The notes beneath the pieces are model-generated. The model had not been told where the DNA came from and did no database searches. It was given only the letters and a program-made list of their open reading frames with translations. The translations under genes and the position numbers were made by a program. From JAGLON01 sp041394985 (GTDB taxonomy: Bacteria; Zixibacteria; MSB-5A5; GN15; JAAZOE01), in contig JAWLBI010000001.1 of NCBI GenBank assembly GCA_041394985.1, positions 248,001 to 312,000 on the forward strand: a stretch of 64,000 bases of DNA, in the 5' to 3' direction. Positions 41,152-48,771 of the stretch are shown in pieces. How positions within the stretch are numbered: position 1 is the first letter of the stretch; every line of letters starts with the position of its first letter.

Positions 41152-42420
41152 CTATTTTGCTTCCATCAGATTTTCGAGAGTTTTCGGCTTATTATTGGCC
41201 AGGCGAACGGCTTCCCACTCCTCGCGCGTCTGCGCGGCGAGAGGACCGCTCATTGAGCTGATGATCTCGAAATAGTCAAGATGGTATTTATCCTGCAGTA
41301 CTTTCGTCTGTGGTTTGCACATGACGGCATACACGGTCTGTATGGATTGATGATCGAAGTCGCGCCACACCTGTTCGTCTTTGAGCAACTGATATGTGTG
41401 ACCTTCAAGAGCGGCTACGATTTTCGCACCGTTTAAGCTTTTGGCTCGTTCAGCGGCGCCTTTATATTCGTACATGATCGTATAAGCCGATGCGCCCGAG
41501 GAACTGGGATACCGCTCGTATTTTGCAGCATAGTCCTCGACGAATTTTTTACCGCGCGCATAATTGTATTTGTATGGTACCTGCCAGCACCACGGAACGG
41601 CGCCGATAACGCCTTCCATGACCTTGGGACCGCCGCCTTCGGCCATACCGAGCGTCAGGTTGGGAACAACGATCTGACATTCATTCTTCAAACCCATTGT
41701 CGTCGCCTGACGAATAGCATTGGTCATGTCCATACCGAAAAGTACGAGTACGAGCACATCGGGCTTGACCATTTTGGCAAGTGACAACTGCTTGCTGTAA
41801 TCGGTCGTACCGAGCGGCGTAAGGACTCCCTTATGCATCGCTTCGTCCTCGGTACCGGTCATCTTGCGAACCGACGCTTCGGTCGACCAGCCCCAGGTAT
41901 AATCGGAGGTGATGTACATGTACTTTTTGCCGGCAAAATTCGTCTTAAGGTAATCACCGATGGCCTTTGCCGCCATCCAGGCATTGTAGCATTCCCGGAA
42001 GGTATAGCGATGACCGTCTTCACCGGTCGTGGCATTGGAATAGGTGAGAGTGCCGAAAAACGGAACGCCTTTTTCCTGGCAGATATTGCCGGCCGCAATG
42101 GCAACGGCGCTCGAGGAACCGCCGAAAACCATGACGACGCCTTCATTATCTATCAGTTCGGTAACATTTTGCCGAGTCGCATCGACATTTGATTTGCTGT
42201 CGCGAATTACCAATTCGACCTGCTTACCCAAGATACCGCCGGAGGCATTGATCTCTTCAACGGCCATCTTCGCCGCCTGTAACTGATCTTTACCCTGAAC
42301 GCTATAGGGACCGGTCGCCGGATAGTTCAACCCGACCTTTACGGTTTCACCGCCAAATATCATCGCAGTCATTCCCAGAAGTACTACCAAAGCGGATACG
42401 GAAAATATGCGAAAATTCAT
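41152..42420 (-). CDS. Periplasmic substrate-binding protein, branched-chain amino acid/urea type
   Basis: A 422-residue Leu/Ile/Val-type (Peripla_BP_6) binding protein. Residues 1-24 are a signal peptide. The mature N-terminus VKVGLNYPATGPYSVQGKDQ, the GGILGKQVELVIRDSKSN block and VFGGSSSAVAIAAGNICQEKGVPFF are family hallmarks. Ligands are probably amino acids, amides or urea-like molecules. No permease or ATPase genes are nearby, so transport would need components elsewhere. The binding protein may instead feed the adjoining chemoreceptor. A GGAGG ribosome-binding site is present. Confidence 0.9.
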   Translation of the reverse strand: MNFRIFSVSALVVLLGMTAMIFGGETVKVGLNYPATGPYSVQGKDQLQAAKMAVEEINASGGILGKQVELVIRDSKSNVDATRQNVTELIDNEGVVMVFGGSSSAVAIAAGNICQEKGVPFFGTLTYSNATTGEDGHRYTFRECYNAWMAAKAIGDYLKTNFAGKKYMYITSDYTWGWSTEASVRKMTGTEDEAMHKGVLTPLGTTDYSKQLSLAKMVKPDVLVLVLFGMDMTNAIRQATTMGLKNECQIVVPNLTLGMAEGGGPKVMEGVIGAVPWCWQVPYKYNYARGKKFVEDYAAKYERYPSSSGASAYTIMYEYKGAAERAKSLNGAKIVAALEGHTYQLLKDEQVWRDFDHQSIQTVYAVMCKPQTKVLQDKYHLDYFEIISSMSGPLAAQTREEWEAVRLANNKPKTLENLMEAK

Positions 42421-42450
42421 TACCTAGTCCTCCATCAATAAGAAAGGCAA

Positions 42451-43635
42451 TTAGAAATTGAGAATAAACGACGATTGCAACCGGAGATTATTTGCGGCAT
42501 CACCGTTTTTATATTTCGTCTCCCAGGATGAAACTTCCAGCCCCAGCGTCACATAAGAAACGACACTGTACTGCAGGTTTCCGAATATGCAGAGATTCTG
42601 GCTGCGATTTCCATTGTTGATGTCTTCTTCTTTAACTTTGTCAACACCGCCGCCTGTCGTAAACTTGACTTTGGGGGAAAGCTTAAACCACAGGGTGCCG
42701 TATCCGCCGCTCGAATTGACGCCGTCAATCGTATTGCTGTTGAGAATGGCGCCATAGTAGCTACCCAGGTTCGAGCCGGTGTAGACTTCGCCATTAATCC
42801 CAAATCCCGAAGCATTACTGTATTGGAAATATCCGTTTGCGCCCCAGCTCTCATATGTCTCGGAATTGCCGAGATTGGTTTCCGCCTTGAGCTGTCCCCA
42901 GAGGCCGGAGAGACCGAGTCTTAAGGCATTACCGGATTCAGATTTGTTCTGCACATCGAATCGTCCCTGTAAGGACGGGATTGCGGCGTCGGTGCCGTCA
43001 TCCGAACCTTCCGCGGTCTCGCCGGTGGCCAGACTGAAGGTCGGGGTGAGGTCGGAACCGATCGTCCGGAAGAATCCGAAAGCCATTTCCACATTCGTGT
43101 TTTTGCCGGCCGGTGTTTTATAGAACACCGACACCTGAGGACGGCGATAACCAAGATTACCACAAGCCCACAGAACCGGATAATTGAGAGTCGCGGCATT
43201 GAGCGGCGAGAAAATATCCCAACTCTGACCGGCCAGTAACTTCCAGTTCTTTGATTCCACGGTGAAATAGGCATGGCGCAATTGCAACATGGCCTTGTTT
43301 TCGGCCACCGTCGCACCGGAGACCGCACCGTAAAGATCGAATTCCAACTGACCGTTGACTTTTACATCGCTGTACCCTTTGCCTTTGACTTTCAAACCAA
43401 GGCGGGTCTGATTCGCGGTCATGTTGAACTGAGCATCATCCTTATCGGAACTCTGCGGATTGACCCAAAGAGCAAAATTGCCGTGACTGCTGAGATTCTG
43501 GTCATATGAGCCGTCGAGCTTGAAATAGCCGTACCAGTCAACATCAAATTCCGGTTTGTCATTCGCCGCTGCGGCCACAGACATCACGAAAATCATTAGT
43601 ACGGCAAGGATGAACGCAAGATGAAACTTCTTCAT
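42451..43635 (-). CDS. Outer-membrane porin-like beta-barrel protein
   Basis: A 394-residue secreted protein. Residues 1-23 are a signal peptide ending AAA-ND. The rest alternates hydrophobic and polar residues with aromatic girdles and finishes in SSFILNF, the C-terminal Phe of outer-membrane barrels. YGYFKLDGSYDQNLSSHGNFALWV and the AGQSWDIFSPLNAATLNYP segment resemble DcaP-like porins. It is first in the porin/binding-protein/chemoreceptor run and presumably admits the same solute. AAAGGA precedes the ATG. Confidence 0.83.
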   Translation of the reverse strand: MKKFHLAFILAVLMIFVMSVAAAANDKPEFDVDWYGYFKLDGSYDQNLSSHGNFALWVNPQSSDKDDAQFNMTANQTRLGLKVKGKGYSDVKVNGQLEFDLYGAVSGATVAENKAMLQLRHAYFTVESKNWKLLAGQSWDIFSPLNAATLNYPVLWACGNLGYRRPQVSVFYKTPAGKNTNVEMAFGFFRTIGSDLTPTFSLATGETAEGSDDGTDAAIPSLQGRFDVQNKSESGNALRLGLSGLWGQLKAETNLGNSETYESWGANGYFQYSNASGFGINGEVYTGSNLGSYYGAILNSNTIDGVNSSGGYGTLWFKLSPKVKFTTGGGVDKVKEEDINNGNRSQNLCIFGNLQYSVVSYVTLGLEVSSWETKYKNGDAANNLRLQSSFILNF

Positions 43636-43879
43636 TGTTTGTTCCTTTCCCTTACCTGTATGCGTGCGAAATAGATGCGAAATAATATCAGGATTGCCGA
43701 ATTATTCGGACACACACGAGTCGGTTTATGCCTACGTAGTCCCCTTTGATTTCCTTTTTACAGATTGCTAAAAGCGCACAGTAAAAATCTCTATAGACTT
43801 AGTTCGGCAATAACAAAAAGAGCTTGACCTGACTGTTCAATCATTGCACAGTACAGACGGCCCGATTTTGGCTCATTTT

Positions 43880-45082
43880 ATGCGTATATTGGAGAATTAT
43901 CAGTTGTGCATTGCAATTAATAATCGCTTTCGAAATCTTCAAAGCGCCGGAAAATGCGGCTTCCCTGCCGCCTTTGCAAACACTGATATAGCGGCTTTTC
44001 ACGGTTCACTCCCGACATATACCCCCACGCCTCTCTTTTCGCTTCCCGGACTGGCCAGGCGGCTCGGTATCCGTGAGTTGTGGGTTAAAGACGAGTCCGA
44101 GAGATTCGGCCTGAAAGCCTTCAAAGCCCTCGGCGCTACCTATGCCGTTTACCGCCATCTGATTCGAAGCGGGAGAGTAACACCGGACTCATTGTATTCT
44201 CCGGACAACCTTTCGATTCCGCAATCAATGACACTTTGCACGGCAACCGACGGCAATCATGGACGGGCAGTCGCCTGGGCCGCCAAATTGTTCGGTCAGC
44301 GAGCCGTCATTTTCATGCCGCAGGGAACGGTTCCGGCGCGCATAAGAAATATCGAGGCCGAGGGTGCGGAAGTCCGAATCGTTGGCGGGAATTATGATCT
44401 GGCGGTAAAAACGGCGGCGGAACAATCGGCCGCCAACGGCTGGCATGTTATCGCAGATACCGCCTATCCGGGGTACGAGTTAATCCCCGACGATATCATG
44501 GCCGGATATCTGACACTGTTTCGGGAAATCAATGATCAGATACCGGCTGATAACAATACCCCACCATTCGATATCGTCTTCCTGCAAGGCGGCGTCGGCA
44601 GCTTCGCTGCTGCAGGCGCACAATATTATTTTAATACCTACGGTGAGAAATCGCCGCGACTGATTGTCGTCGAACCGACGGCCGCGGCATGCCTGATGGC
44701 ATCTGCGGCATCACCGGACGGGGCACTGACCACATCCGGCGGTATGGATGCAACGATCATGGCGGGACTCAACTGCCCGACTCCATCGCTGACAGCCTGG
44801 CCGATTCTCAAACATCTCGTCGATGTCTTTCTGGCAATTCCCGATCGTTTCGCCCGCGAAGCGATGCGATTACTATATTATCCGGCCCGCGAAGACAGGC
44901 GAATTATATCCGGCGAATCGGGCGCCGCGGGACTGGCGGGATTATGCGCCTTGCTATCGGAAGACTCACTGGCCGAAGCCCGGCGCGCGGTCGGTCTGTC
45001 CGAGGATTCTCGTGTACTCATTATCAGCACCGAGGGAGATACTGATCCGATTAACTATAATCGTATTGTAACCGATGAATAA
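43880..45082 (+). CDS. Diaminopropionate ammonia-lyase (PLP enzyme)
   Basis: A 400-residue fold-type II PLP enzyme that breaks 2,3-diaminopropionate (and often D-serine) into pyruvate and ammonia. The PLP lysine is in ERFGLKAFKALG (K82 by comparison with the E. coli enzyme). The phosphate-binding region is TDGNHGRAVAW, and the ESGAAGLAGL and TEGDTDPINY blocks are specific to this subfamily. ATG 43880 is preferred over an upstream TTG at 43844. The gene is divergent from the porin operon; amino-acid catabolism would fit an amino-acid-binding protein there, but that link is speculative. Confidence 0.9.
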   Translation: MRILENYQLCIAINNRFRNLQSAGKCGFPAAFANTDIAAFHGSLPTYTPTPLFSLPGLARRLGIRELWVKDESERFGLKAFKALGATYAVYRHLIRSGRVTPDSLYSPDNLSIPQSMTLCTATDGNHGRAVAWAAKLFGQRAVIFMPQGTVPARIRNIEAEGAEVRIVGGNYDLAVKTAAEQSAANGWHVIADTAYPGYELIPDDIMAGYLTLFREINDQIPADNNTPPFDIVFLQGGVGSFAAAGAQYYFNTYGEKSPRLIVVEPTAAACLMASAASPDGALTTSGGMDATIMAGLNCPTPSLTAWPILKHLVDVFLAIPDRFAREAMRLLYYPAREDRRIISGESGAAGLAGLCALLSEDSLAEARRAVGLSEDSRVLIISTEGDTDPINYNRIVTDE

Positions 45083-45181
45083 ATAAAGACTATCTTTTCG
45101 ACTTTTCTCAACAGCCGACGAAACGTATAATGTAATAAGGGTGATTCAAAGGCTTTCTCTTTATCAGCGCGACTACTTTGT

Positions 45182-46147
45182 ATGAATGAACAAGAGCAAC
45201 TGCAACTTCGAATGCGTGAATTGACCGGGTGGCCGGTTCTTTCGCTGCCGAAAATAGTCACGGATACATCCGATCCGATGCGAATCGTCCGAGGACAAAT
45301 CGTTCGAGTCGGTGGGAGAGATTTCATAATCGAAGGAAATCTGTACGAGACTCGCTTCGGCATCGCCGATCAGCCCAAGTACTGGGTGTTCGGCGCGATC
45401 GATGTCGAAACCGGTCGCAAGAAAATAATGAAGACCGTTTTTCACGAGGATTTCCATGTGCACATCGGCGTGTTCAAAATCCATTGCTACCGCAGTCCCG
45501 ACAAGGAAGCCGAGGTGCTCGAACTGGTCAGGGGAGACTCTCGGTTCATGCAAGGATACACCGTGCACGACGACGCCGACAACAATGTCCGCATCATCGA
45601 CTTCATTCCCGGGCGGACGATTTTTCAGCACATCCATGCCAGTACGAAATCGCATCGACAGTATTTCGAAGAGGATCTGCCTCCTATCCTGCACAAACTG
45701 GTCGGCTCGATTGAAGCGATTAAATTCTTACACGATAACGATTATTGTCACGGCGATATTCGCAATGACCATATCATCATCGAAAGCGATACCGGCGACT
45801 ATCGCTGGATCGACTTCGATTTAAAGCAGCATGTCTCCGACTTCGATGTCTGGAGTATGGGAAATATTATCAACTATGCGGTCGGAAAAGGCATTAATTC
45901 GTTCCGGAGCATTATCCGCGGTAACGAGTTTTCCGATGACGTCAAGGAGAGTCTCGAGGCCGACGATGCATCGGCATTTTACGAATACCGGGTCATGAAC
46001 CTGAAAAAGCTGTATCCCTATATCCCGGATCGGCTCAACGATATCCTGATGCATTTCGCCATCAGGCCGCGTGGACACTATGCGACGATCGGCGAACTCC
46101 TCGATGACTACACGACCATGCTGGCCAGGGATTTTGCGACGAGGTAG
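45182..46147 (+). CDS. Atypical protein kinase-like protein
   Basis: A 321-residue cytoplasmic protein with a degenerate eukaryotic-type kinase fold. A candidate ATP lysine is K84 (KKIMKTV). The catalytic loop is HGDIRNDH, with D192 in the base position but His197 where Asn is usual. The DFG motif is WIDFDL (D211). Subdomain IX is intact (FDVWSMGNI), and R296 in FAIRPRGHYATIGELLDD fits the late conserved Arg and final helix. The catalytic Asp and metal Asp are kept, so activity is possible. It starts the operon with the histidine kinase 6 bases downstream, suggesting it feeds into that pathway. Confidence 0.78.
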   Translation: MNEQEQLQLRMRELTGWPVLSLPKIVTDTSDPMRIVRGQIVRVGGRDFIIEGNLYETRFGIADQPKYWVFGAIDVETGRKKIMKTVFHEDFHVHIGVFKIHCYRSPDKEAEVLELVRGDSRFMQGYTVHDDADNNVRIIDFIPGRTIFQHIHASTKSHRQYFEEDLPPILHKLVGSIEAIKFLHDNDYCHGDIRNDHIIIESDTGDYRWIDFDLKQHVSDFDVWSMGNIINYAVGKGINSFRSIIRGNEFSDDVKESLEADDASAFYEYRVMNLKKLYPYIPDRLNDILMHFAIRPRGHYATIGELLDDYTTMLARDFATR

Positions 46148-46153
46148 CGGCGT

Positions 46154-47965
46154 ATGAATACTGTCATAATCGGCGGCGGTAAAGGATGCCGGGCCATTAT
46201 CGACCTGGCCGCGAGCACATTCCTCAAGGAATTGACGCTCAATGTACAGTGGGTCGTCGATCCCGACGAGAACGCCCCCGGTATGCAATTGGCCCGCGAA
46301 AAAGGCATCCGCACCTCGACCGATATGAACGACGCCCTGTCGGCTCCCGGCATTCAAATGGTTATCGAGCTGACCGGCCAGACTGAAATCCTCACCGAAT
46401 TATATAAGCGCATCCCGGCCGGCGTCCGGCTCATTGATCACACATGGGCGCGCATATTCTGGGACCTGGTGAACGCCCGTACCGAACTTCGCGAAAAACT
46501 CGATCATGTCACTCGCCTGGAACATGAAATGGAGCGCGAGCGGTACTTTTTGCAAAGTCTCTTCGATACCATCCCCGAATTGGTCGTGGTCGTTAATACG
46601 GACAAGGAAGTAATCCGAATTAATGACAGCTTCGCCCGCTTTGCGCACATATCTCGCCGCAAGGCCAAGGGAAAATTGTGCGATGACCTGCTGAATGGGA
46701 CGGAATTGGCAGCGAGTTGCGATGCAACCTCTCCGCTGTTGGATGAAGTCCTGGACACCGGTCGTCCCCGCTCACTCATCTGGCACACGACCGATCCCGA
46801 GGAAGCCTACTGGGAAGTGAGTTTCACTCCGGTACTAAATCAGAATCTGGAAATCGAAGCCGTCGTCGGCACCTGGCACCGTATCACGGAACAGGTGCGC
46901 CTGCATCGCGAAATCGAGAGCGCTGAGGCGCGCTTCCGCAGCTTCATCGATTCAGCTCAGGACTGGATTTCGATAAAAAATCTCGAGGGGCGCTATGTAA
47001 TCGTCAATCCGGTCTGCGCCGCTGCCTTTAATCGCGAGCCGGAGGAATTCGAGGGGAAACGCCCCGATGAATTGCTCGATGCCGAAACGGCCAGAATGAT
47101 TCGCCTTCATGATAATGAAGTTATCGTAAACAAGCGCCACCGTTCCTATGACGAGGTCTTTATTATCGATGGGCGCGAGCGGCACTTCCACACCATTCGT
47201 TTCCCGCTCAATGATTACCGGAAGCGCACGATCGGCGTCTGTACCATTTCCCGAGACGTAACACAGGAGCGAGAACTGAGCGACCAGTTGGCCCAGGCGG
47301 TCAAACTGGCTGCGGTCGGTAAACTGGCCGCCGGAGTGGCCCATGAAATCAACAATCCGCTGACCGGCGTGCTCGCCTACGCCGAGGATATCCTCGAGGA
47401 TATCGACGAAGATAACAAGGAACTGCGCGATGACATCGGCGTCATCATTCGCGAAACCATGCGCTGCCGGGATATCGTCCGCAACCTGCTTGATTTCGCC
47501 CGGCAGGAAACACCGCAACTGATACTGACAGATCTGAATTCAATCGTGACCAGTACACTGAACCTTGTCCGCAAACTGCCGCAGTTCCAGAATATCGAAC
47601 TCGCCATCGACCGCACGGAACAGCTCCCGCAGGTCGAATGCGATCAGCATCAGATGCAGCAGGTCGTATTAAACCTGATGATGAACTCCGCGGACGCCAT
47701 GAAAGGACTTGGCAGAATTACCCTAAAAACTGAATACGACCGCATGCACGATTCGGTCATTATCTCGGTAACCGACAATGGCCCCGGCATCCCCGAAAAC
47801 ATGATAGATAAAATTTTCGAGCCGTTTTTCTCGACCAAAGGAACCAACGGATTGGGTCTGGCCGTCAGTTGGGGTATCGTTGAGCGCCATCATGGTGTCA
47901 TCGAGGTGGATAAGTCGGAGAATGGTGGTGCGGTTTTCCGCATCATACTGCCGGTCCCCGGTTAA
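46154..47965 (+). CDS. Histidine kinase with N-terminal Rossmann-like domain and two PAS domains
   Basis: A 603-residue soluble sensor kinase. Residues 1-105 look like a dinucleotide-binding Rossmann domain of homoserine-dehydrogenase type: VIIGGGKGCRAIIDLA, then WVVDPDENAPG and MVIELTG. Residues about 105-130 are a coiled coil. PAS domains lie at about 131-248 and 255-372. HisKA has H397 in AAGVAHEINNPLTG, and the ATPase has the N-box NLMMNSADAM, DNGPGIP and GTNGLGLAVSWG. There are no membrane helices, so it senses something cytosolic, perhaps NAD(P) state through the first domain (inference). GAGGT precedes the ATG. It lies in the operon between the atypical kinase and a receiver protein. 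Confidence 0.9.
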   Translation: MNTVIIGGGKGCRAIIDLAASTFLKELTLNVQWVVDPDENAPGMQLAREKGIRTSTDMNDALSAPGIQMVIELTGQTEILTELYKRIPAGVRLIDHTWARIFWDLVNARTELREKLDHVTRLEHEMERERYFLQSLFDTIPELVVVVNTDKEVIRINDSFARFAHISRRKAKGKLCDDLLNGTELAASCDATSPLLDEVLDTGRPRSLIWHTTDPEEAYWEVSFTPVLNQNLEIEAVVGTWHRITEQVRLHREIESAEARFRSFIDSAQDWISIKNLEGRYVIVNPVCAAAFNREPEEFEGKRPDELLDAETARMIRLHDNEVIVNKRHRSYDEVFIIDGRERHFHTIRFPLNDYRKRTIGVCTISRDVTQERELSDQLAQAVKLAAVGKLAAGVAHEINNPLTGVLAYAEDILEDIDEDNKELRDDIGVIIRETMRCRDIVRNLLDFARQETPQLILTDLNSIVTSTLNLVRKLPQFQNIELAIDRTEQLPQVECDQHQMQQVVLNLMMNSADAMKGLGRITLKTEYDRMHDSVIISVTDNGPGIPENMIDKIFEPFFSTKGTNGLGLAVSWGIVERHHGVIEVDKSENGGAVFRIILPVPG

Positions 47966-47990
47966 CACGGAATATTGTTCGGAGGAATAT

Positions 47991-48767
47991 ATGAACACAC
48001 CATTGAAAGTACTGGTTGTGGATGACGAACAGATAGTCCTCGACAGCGTCACCAAACATCTCCGCAAGGAGGACTATACAATCGTCACCGTGCTGACGGC
48101 CACTGAGGCGGTCGCACTACTCGATTCCGATCCGCCCGATATCATACTGACCGATTTAATGATGCCGGGAATCGACGGATTGGAGCTGATGAAAATCAGC
48201 AAGGAGAAACTGCCGAACACGCCGATTATCATGATCACGGGGTATGCAACGATCAATACGGCGCTGCAGGCAACGCAACTCGGCGCATTCGATTATATTG
48301 CCAAGCCGTTTACTCGCTCGGAACTGCAATCGGTCGTCAAGCGGGCCGCCGACCTGCTGCAAAACGGGCAGCCGTCACAAGATGTGCCGACCGAGAAAAA
48401 GAAAACCAGTCGGACGCACGAGGGACTGACGACTATCGGCGATCATGTCTGGCTGATGGTCGAGGATGACGGCGTTGTCCTGCTGGGAGTCGAGAGGGCG
48501 TTTCTGCATGCCATCGGCAAAATACAAAACATCTTCCTGCCATCGGTCGGAGATGAACTCCGCCAGGGAAGCGTCTATCTGCAGCTGTTTTCTTCCGATT
48601 TACGCTCGCACACCGTATTGACGCCGCTGTCAGGTACGGTTGTCGATACGAATGAGGATCTGTTGAAGAATCCCTCGAAAATCGTCGAAGATCCCTACGG
48701 CAAAGGCTGGCTCATTCGCCTGAAACCGTCGCGATTCGAAATTGAGATTAAGGAATTGGGGTTGTAG
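47991..48767 (+). CDS. Response regulator fused to a GcvH-like domain
   Basis: A 258-residue protein. Residues 1-122 are a receiver with acidic pair D11/D12, phosphoacceptor D55 (ILTDLMMPG), T83 and K105 (KPF). Residues about 144-250 resemble glycine-cleavage protein H: DHVWLMVEDDGVVLLGVE, then LTPLSGTVVDTNEDLLKNP and EDPYGKGWLIRLKPS. By alignment the lipoyl Lys position is Leu204, so the domain should not be lipoylated. There is no DNA-binding domain; the output is unknown. GGAGG lies 5 bases before the ATG. It is the third gene of the kinase operon and probably receives phosphate from its neighbour. Confidence 0.88.
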   Translation: MNTPLKVLVVDDEQIVLDSVTKHLRKEDYTIVTVLTATEAVALLDSDPPDIILTDLMMPGIDGLELMKISKEKLPNTPIIMITGYATINTALQATQLGAFDYIAKPFTRSELQSVVKRAADLLQNGQPSQDVPTEKKKTSRTHEGLTTIGDHVWLMVEDDGVVLLGVERAFLHAIGKIQNIFLPSVGDELRQGSVYLQLFSSDLRSHTVLTPLSGTVVDTNEDLLKNPSKIVEDPYGKGWLIRLKPSRFEIEIKELGL

Positions 48768-48771
48768 AGTC

